Source of the DNA: an uncultured Christensenella sp.
GTDB lineage: Bacteria > Bacillota > Clostridia > Christensenellales > UBA1242
DNA: 14,816 nucleotides
Assembly: GCA_910584815.1 (NCBI GenBank)
Contig: CAJUBT010000031.1
Span: 1 to 14,816 of the forward strand
Reading direction: 5' to 3'
How positions within the stretch are numbered: the stretch's first letter is position 1; each line of letters opens with the position of its first letter. Positions 8,073 through 12,078 of this stretch are shown here, piece after piece. Below the pieces are notes generated by a model. That model saw only the letters and a program-made list of their open reading frames with translations, had not been told where the DNA came from and made no database searches. A program made the position numbers and the translations under genes.

Positions 8073-8636
8073 CTAACACAAAACAGGTTGGATTTGATTT
8101 CCTTTAACTGCCTCTTCAATAGTTCTCTCAGTTAGTTCCCACTTTGCCATAAGAGATTTTGGTTTCTTCTCAAAATTATCTTGATGAAATGGAACAAAAT
8201 AAACATTTTTGCTGTTCATTAAAGTTGCAAGGTTTGGCATACTAAGCCCTAAGCCATCGTTTGTGGCAATAGCAACCACAACAGGTTTGTTGTTTCGCAT
8301 TATTGCCTTTGCAGTCATAGTAACTGCATTATCGGTTATTGCATTTGCCAGTTTGCTTAATGTATTACTCGTGCAAGGTACAATTGCAAAAACATCTATC
8401 ATATTGTTTGGACCAAGAGGTTCAGCCGTAACAACAGAATTTACCACAGTATTTCCTGTTAACCTTTCCAGTTCCGCTATCAAACAATTTGCCTTTCCAA
8501 ATCGGGTATCGGTGTTATAAACCATATCGGTAACAATGGGTATAACATTATGCCCCCTATCTACCAAACCTTTTAAAACTTCTATTGCATAACTATGTGT
8601 ACAAAACGACCCTGTTAACCCAAAACCTATATTCAT
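8073..8636 (-). CDS. dpaB: Dipicolinate synthase subunit B
   Basis: The 187-residue flavoprotein-like subunit (SpoVFB) works with DpaA to convert the lysine-pathway intermediate dihydroxy-tetrahydrodipicolinate to dipicolinic acid in the mother cell; DPA then fills the spore core. The N-terminal nucleotide-binding loop GLTGSFCTH (6-14), VTAEPLGP (69-76), PCTSNTLSKLANAITDN (87-103) and TNDGLG (125-130) are family features, as is the PFHQDNFEKKPKS ending (149-161). The length is close to the family norm (about 190-200). The ATG at 8634-8636 has an excellent AAGGAGAT site. The usual dpaA-dpaB order is kept, but the genes are separated by 282 bases with a terminator in between, so dpaB may have its own promoter. 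Identification is by motif recognition. Confidence 0.92.
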   Translation of the reverse strand: MNIGFGLTGSFCTHSYAIEVLKGLVDRGHNVIPIVTDMVYNTDTRFGKANCLIAELERLTGNTVVNSVVTAEPLGPNNMIDVFAIVPCTSNTLSKLANAITDNAVTMTAKAIMRNNKPVVVAIATNDGLGLSMPNLATLMNSKNVYFVPFHQDNFEKKPKSLMAKWELTERTIEEAVKGNQIQPVLC

Positions 8637-8848
8637 ATTTTTATCTCCTTTTTTTTATTACAAGTTGTTTTTTCTAATAAAACTTAAATTTAATAATTTG
8701 CTTATTGAATTTTCACTTATATACAATTTTTTTTAGAAGTAACCAGCCACAAATAAACAAACTTTTAGCATTGGTTTTACCTAATAAATTTTAAACCATT
8801 TAGTAAAATTTTATTGAAATACTAACTTTTAATTTGGTTAATAAATGT

Positions 8849-8866
8849 TGTTAGCATTTGCTAACA
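8849..8866. promoter_or_regulatory. 18-bp palindrome upstream of dpaB
   Basis: TGTTAGCA-TT-TGCTAACA is a perfect 8-bp inverted repeat with a two-base centre, 213 bases upstream of the dpaB start. It matches a palindrome upstream of dpaA (9926-9943) at 15 of 18 positions. It contains more G and C than its surroundings and has no T-run, which suits an operator better than a terminator. Confidence 0.45.
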
Positions 8867-8869
8867 TAA

Positions 8870-8900
8870 GTTTTAAAATAAAATGCTTAAACTTAAGCAT
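8870..8900 (-). terminator. Intrinsic terminator of dpaA
   Basis: ATGCTTAA (8883-8890) and TTAAGCAT (8893-8900) form a hairpin, effectively 7 bp with a four-base loop. On the minus strand it is followed by TTTATTTT. It starts 18 bases past the dpaA stop and would insulate dpaA from dpaB. Confidence 0.65.
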
Positions 8901-8918
8901 CTATTTTATATTTAAACT

Positions 8919-9677
8919 TTAAAAATTTATATTCTTTCTAATAACTTCTTCCATTAAATTTGCTGCCGATTTATAAGTGTGCCTACTTGGCAACCTAGGG
9001 CAAAGAATATAATTAAATTCTTTGGGGTAAATATTTTCTAAACATTTAACAGAGGCAATTTCAAACAAATAACTTCCCTTGTTAAGTTTATGTTCATCAC
9101 TATTTTTAAATATTTCTGTAGGAATAGTGTTTATAATAACATTATAATCTTTTAAATTGTCTTTAAAGGTTTGCCAAGCAATGCATTTATTATAAAAGAC
9201 CAAGTTATTTTCTAACTCCTTAGCATCAACTGTTGTAAAATTAAAATTCAAATTTAGTTTTTCAAAAATTTCTCCAAGTGCTTTTGCAACTCTCCCACCA
9301 CCTAAAATTAAAATATTTAAATCATATAATGAAATTTGAGTGTTGTCTAACAGTTCACACAAAAAACTTTCAGCTGTTAAATTTGCATTTTTTAAAACAA
9401 AACTTTCATCTTGCATAAAATTAATAATTTTAATATTTTTAGTTTTTAAAACTTTTTCCACATCGTTTGCCACATTAAAAGTAAATAGTAAAACATCATT
9501 TGGTAATTGCTTTGCTTCAACTTCACTTAATTTATATGCTGGAGAAAGAACAATAACACTATTAACTTTTATGTTTTTAATATTATCTGAAAAATTATAT
9601 ACAGAATAACCAAAGTTAATAAATTTTTCTTTCAAATATTCTAACCTTTTATCTGCCAAATCAAAATAAAAATTCAT
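8919..9677 (-). CDS. dpaA: Dipicolinate synthase subunit A
   Basis: The NAD(P)-binding subunit (SpoVFA) of dipicolinate synthase. Numbering from the ATG at 9675-9677 (252 residues), MNFYFDLADKRLEYL matches the family's opening strand and the ADxR region. TAESFL (101-106) and the Rossmann loop ILGGGRVAKALG (124-135) follow, then VIINTIP (180-186) and LPSRHTYKSAA (229-239), which stands where other members have the LPGxxAPKTA segment. I chose this ATG because AAAAGGAA lies about five bases upstream; an in-frame TTG at 9708-9710 adds 11 residues but has no ribosome binding site and nothing conserved. The protein is somewhat shorter than Bacillus SpoVFA (about 300 residues) and quite diverged, but its neighbour dpaB supports the call. 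Confidence 0.9.
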   Translation of the reverse strand: MNFYFDLADKRLEYLKEKFINFGYSVYNFSDNIKNIKVNSVIVLSPAYKLSEVEAKQLPNDVLLFTFNVANDVEKVLKTKNIKIINFMQDESFVLKNANLTAESFLCELLDNTQISLYDLNILILGGGRVAKALGEIFEKLNLNFNFTTVDAKELENNLVFYNKCIAWQTFKDNLKDYNVIINTIPTEIFKNSDEHKLNKGSYLFEIASVKCLENIYPKEFNYILCPRLPSRHTYKSAANLMEEVIRKNINF

Positions 9678-9743
9678 TTCTTTCCTTTTATCTATTAAAA
9701 AAATATCCAAATTAAAATTGATTTATTAAATTTAACAAAAATA

Positions 9744-9771
9744 AATGTATAATAATTAAAAAGATATTTAT
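9744..9771 (-). promoter_or_regulatory. Possible sporulation-sigma promoter of dpaA
   Basis: On the minus strand TATACATT (9744-9751) matches the SigE -10 consensus CATACANT at all but one position, and ATAAATA (9765-9771) lies 13 bases upstream. The spacing is near that of SigE promoters, but the -35 match is poor and the region is A/T-rich. It is plausible because DPA synthesis is a mother-cell function. Confidence 0.22.
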
Positions 9772-9925
9772 ATTCTTAATATATTAAAATTATTCTTACT
9801 AAAAACTTAAAAAATTTTTATTAATAAATTTAAAACTTTTATTTTACACCATTATGCCCTTTCTAAGATAATTCAATAAGTATTTTACTTTTTAATAATA
9901 ACATAATAAAAAACAAAAATCAACT

Positions 9926-9943
9926 TGTTAGCAATAACTAACA
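9926..9943. promoter_or_regulatory. 18-bp palindrome upstream of dpaA
   Basis: TGTTAGCAATAACTAACA has 6-bp arms (TGTTAG/CTAACA) around six bases. Length and sequence match the palindrome at 8849-8866. It lies 249 bases upstream of the dpaA start and 57 bases before the tRNA-fMet -35 box, so it might act on either. Confidence 0.4.
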
Positions 9944-9999
9944 AAAAAAATAAAAATTAATATATGTAATATTTTTATTTTCTTTATCATACAATACAC

Positions 10000-10028
10000 T
10001 TGACAAGCTAAATAAGCTTTGATATAAT
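10000..10028 (+). promoter_or_regulatory. Consensus SigA promoter of tRNA-fMet
   Basis: TTGACA (10000-10005) and TATAAT (10023-10028) are both perfect and 17 bases apart. This is the strongest promoter in the window. Transcription would start near 10035, about 20 bases before the mature tRNA. Confidence 0.95.
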
Positions 10029-10055
10029 AATTTTGTCACAATTAAAAACGCATAT

Positions 10056-10131
10056 CGCGGGGTGGAGCAGTTGGAAGCTCGTCGGGCTCATAACCCGAAG
10101 GTCGCAGGTTCGAGTCCTGCCCCCGCAACCA
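10056..10131 (+). tRNA. Initiator tRNA-fMet (anticodon CAT)
   Basis: A complete cloverleaf with encoded CCA (10129-10131). The acceptor pairs GCGGGG with CCCCGC, while position 1 (C) faces A72 unpaired, the bacterial initiator signature. The anticodon stem TCGGG/CCCGA has three G-C pairs next to the loop CTCATAA, the second initiator hallmark; the anticodon is CAT. Both features mark it as the formyl-methionine initiator, distinct from the elongator. A small gene cassette begins directly behind its 3' end. Confidence 0.97.
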
Positions 10132-10132
10132 T
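10125..10132 (+). repeat. Possible attachment repeat, tRNA side
   Basis: GCAACCAT, the last seven bases of tRNA-fMet plus one, recurs in the same orientation at 11803-11810. The two copies bracket the DUF4417 cassette (1,670 bases between them). Eight bases is short, so this rests mainly on position. Confidence 0.35.
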
Positions 10133-10146
10133 TTATTAAAATATAA

Positions 10147-10175
10147 AACACCAATTATAATAATTGGTGTTTTTT
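10147..10175 (+). terminator. Terminator behind tRNA-fMet
   Basis: AACACCAATTA (10147-10157) and TAATTGGTGTT (10161-10171) form an 11-bp stem with a three-base loop, followed by a T-run. On the minus strand the flanking A-run also gives a U tract, so it may end the DUF4417 transcript, whose stop is 40 bases away. Confidence 0.88.
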
Positions 10176-10214
10176 GTTGTTTTATGTTTTAAATATTTTA
10201 TAATTATTATATCT

Positions 10215-11405
10215 TTATCCTTGCATATAGTTGACATTTTTTACTTCATTCCAAATATTTTTTAAGAGTTTTTCATTTATATGTGCTTTTTGTTTAAATT
10301 CTTCTACTGTTTTATAACTTTGCATGCAATCATAATTTTTATCTTCAAAGAATTCTATGCCTTTACTTGTATTACAAACTCCATAATATTTATTATTATG
10401 CCAAAATTCCATTTCGCTATACATTTTTAGTCCTTCAATAAAGTCATCAAAATCTGGTAATAATTTTCTACCTTCTTTGAATAAAATTTTTGCTTTATTT
10501 AATGATAATAAATTTGGATAACTTACTTTATTAGGATTTTCTTCACAAAATTTATCTAAATGCCAACCACAATTTTCACAATCACCGTTACCAAATTGGT
10601 CTATCTCTACAACTTTTTCACAAACATCACAGGCTTTTAAATCTATTTTTTCATACGGGTCATCATATTTAAAATGCTTAAAGTCATTTTTATTTAAGCC
10701 AATAACATTTTTATTATGTTTTTCCCATTTAAAATGTGCAAATTCTCTCCAACTTAAATTTTTAGTCCATTCGTAAGTAGTAGGCAAGAACTCTTTTATA
10801 TTTCCAGTCATACTCTTAAAAGGTTCATCATAACAAATAACAACTTTTGGTTTAATTTTCTTCATCATTTCATTATAACCAAGCATAAACGAATGTTCAT
10901 CATTTTCACGATAATAAGTGCATACTGCCACAATAGAACCTTCCTCTATACCATCAAAACAAAAATCAAAAGTTCTTTCATCTCCCCAACTAACAGTAGG
11001 AATAACTTTTAAACCTTTACTCTGCCAAAAAGCCCCACACCAACGATTTTTAAAAATACTTTCAATTTGCAGTGCAAGTGGCATATTTGTAAATATACTA
11101 AAATCGGGAGAAAGCAAGCAATAATATTGACTTAGTTTTTCAAGTTCTTCTTGAGCATCTTCATAAACACTAGCAAACAACCAATCATAAGTAAAAAAGT
11201 GTATTGTTTTATCTCTATTTTCAGTATCTTCCTTCTTTGAATTAACATAACTTAAAAACCTTATTTTTTCTACATCTATATCTTGTTTTTTAATTATAGG
11301 AAAATCGTATTTACCATATGACTGGTTATAATATAAGAATTCATTACGAACTAATTTCTCTTTCTTCTTATCTTTATTTATTTCATAGTCTGTTTTTTCT
11401 TTCAT
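10215..11405 (-). CDS. DUF4417 protein with C-terminal zinc ribbon
   Basis: The 396-residue protein has DUF4417 at about 35-210. Recognisable features are HFFTYDWLFASV (69-80), LLSPDFSIFTNMPLALQIESIF (97-118), FWQSKGLKVIPTVSWGDERTFDFCFDG (126-152, a conserved core) and KPKVVICYDEP (186-196). DUF4417 has no established activity as far as I know, and I associate it with phage and mobile elements. A Cys4 zinc ribbon follows (C259, C262, C276, C279 in CDVC and CENCGW). The last 70 or so residues form a small domain (EFWHNNKYYGV to LLKNIWNEV) resembling short domains found in Clostridia proteins and some immunity-like proteins. The start at 11403-11405 follows the strong site AAGGAGATGAT, which overlaps the upstream gene's stop codon, so translation is coupled. 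The function is unknown. Confidence 0.75.
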   Translation of the reverse strand: MKEKTDYEINKDKKKEKLVRNEFLYYNQSYGKYDFPIIKKQDIDVEKIRFLSYVNSKKEDTENRDKTIHFFTYDWLFASVYEDAQEELEKLSQYYCLLSPDFSIFTNMPLALQIESIFKNRWCGAFWQSKGLKVIPTVSWGDERTFDFCFDGIEEGSIVAVCTYYRENDEHSFMLGYNEMMKKIKPKVVICYDEPFKSMTGNIKEFLPTTYEWTKNLSWREFAHFKWEKHNKNVIGLNKNDFKHFKYDDPYEKIDLKACDVCEKVVEIDQFGNGDCENCGWHLDKFCEENPNKVSYPNLLSLNKAKILFKEGRKLLPDFDDFIEGLKMYSEMEFWHNNKYYGVCNTSKGIEFFEDKNYDCMQSYKTVEEFKQKAHINEKLLKNIWNEVKNVNYMQG

Positions 11406-11414
11406 ATCATCTCC

Positions 11415-11678
11415 TTAATTAAAGTTTTCATAATCTGGACTTAAATGTTCTGTTCCTCTTTCGCCATCTTCCCAGATATGGTCATGAGGGAATGGGTATG
11501 GTCCACTATGCGAATAATCTCTATTTCTTATTGCATTGCCATTATTATCATACCATCTTTCTTGAACAAGTTTTCCATATCTATATCTTTGAACTTTTGA
11601 ATTTGGTTTACCAGTTTTCTTTAAACTTCTTTCTTCTGTATTATTTGTTCCATGATTTGTTACGCCACCTGATCCCAT
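11415..11678 (-). CDS. Small protein coupled to the DUF4417 gene
   Basis: The 87-residue protein starts with a flexible GSGG/Asn-rich segment, then GKPNSKVQRYRYGKL (23-37), ERWYDNNGNA (40-49) and DYSHSGPYPFPHDHIW (54-69), and an acidic end. From memory, this G-x-PNS ... GKLxxxRxYD ... DYxH ... FPHxHxW pattern occurs in short phage proteins and at the C-termini of phage head and toxin-like proteins of Firmicutes; I cannot name the family with confidence. The ATG at 11676-11678 is preceded by GAGGTGA (11683-11689), a near-ideal ribosome binding site. The TAA stop (11415-11417) lies inside the Shine-Dalgarno site of the DUF4417 gene, nine bases from its start, so the pair form one operon. There is no signal peptide or membrane segment. 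Conserved His residues could be metal-binding or catalytic, but no function can be assigned. Confidence 0.75.
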   Translation of the reverse strand: MGSGGVTNHGTNNTEERSLKKTGKPNSKVQRYRYGKLVQERWYDNNGNAIRNRDYSHSGPYPFPHDHIWEDGERGTEHLSPDYENFN

Positions 11679-11802
11679 TATATCACCTCAATATTAAAAT
11701 TTAAATAATTTTTTAAATTGTACAATTAAGTGTAATATCAATTCTTATAATTTTCAATAATTAGTGCCATTATTTTTTAAGTTCAATATAGGTTTATTAT
11801 GG

Positions 11803-11810
11803 GCAACCAT
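11803..11810 (+). repeat. Possible attachment repeat, distal side
   Basis: GCAACCAT repeats the tRNA-fMet 3' end (10125-10132) in the same orientation, three bases before the orphan terminator hairpin. If the cassette was inserted at the tRNA, this would be the displaced end of the original site. Confidence 0.35.
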
Positions 11811-11813
11811 CGT

Positions 11814-11847
11814 AAAAGCAAGACCTTTTTGGCTCTTGCTTTTTATT
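11814..11847 (+). terminator. Orphan plus-strand terminator
   Basis: AAAAGCAAGA (11814-11823) pairs with TCTTGCTTTT (11834-11843); an inner CC/GG closes a TTTTT loop with one bulged C. A T-rich tail follows on the plus strand only. No plus-strand gene precedes it closer than tRNA-fMet, 1.68 kb upstream. It could be that tRNA's displaced terminator or the end of a short unannotated RNA. Confidence 0.8.
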
Positions 11848-11923
11848 AATACAAGGGGCCTACTTACATTTTACTTTTACTTATTTTCAACAAAACTAAC
11901 ATTTTGCGGAAATCCTAAAGATT

Positions 11924-11947
11924 AAAAAATTGTATGCTTTCATACAA
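11924..11947 (-). terminator. Second minus-strand terminator behind the surface gene
   Basis: TTGTATG (11930-11936) and CATACAA (11941-11947) enclose CTTT. Read on the minus strand the hairpin is followed by six U. It backs up the stronger terminator at 11990-12021. Confidence 0.6.
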
Positions 11948-11989
11948 AAAAAATAAAATGTAATAAAAAATTTTTTATATTTAAATTAC

Positions 11990-12021
11990 AAAAAACCACC
12001 AAGTTATTTGGTGGTTTTTTT
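11990..12021 (-). terminator. Main terminator of the surface-protein gene
   Basis: A 12-bp stem with CCACCAA/TTGGTGG at its core, a five-base loop, and A/T runs on both sides. It lies 57 bases past the stop codon at 12079. Confidence 0.9.
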
Positions 12022-12078
12022 GTAACAAATATTATTTTTATAAGCAAAATAAAAATGAAGATTTTATTTAAAAATAAA

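Larger units (their letters stand above)
9711..9999. other. AT-rich gap between dpaA and the tRNA-fMet promoter
   Basis: I see no gene. It holds the dpaA upstream region, the TGTTAGCA palindrome at 9926-9943 and otherwise A/T-rich DNA. Confidence 0.5.
11679..12078. other. Gap with three terminators and no intact gene
   Basis: This stretch holds the cassette's upstream region, an orphan plus-strand terminator, and two terminators facing the large surface gene. Nothing in 11849-11920 resembles a gene. A weak minus-strand promoter candidate for the cassette is TTGAAA (11752-11757) with TACACT (11729-11734), 17 bases apart. Confidence 0.5.

Noticed and set aside
8209..8520. Plus-strand frame of 103 codons inside dpaB
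   Set aside because: It is antisense to conserved DpaB motifs and is a by-product of codon bias.
9340..9609. Plus-strand frame of 89 codons inside dpaA
   Set aside because: It is antisense to a recognised gene, with no support of its own.
11492..11704. Plus-strand frame of 70 codons overlapping the 87-residue gene
   Set aside because: The minus-strand gene has an ideal ribosome site and coupling to DUF4417; the overlapping frame has neither.
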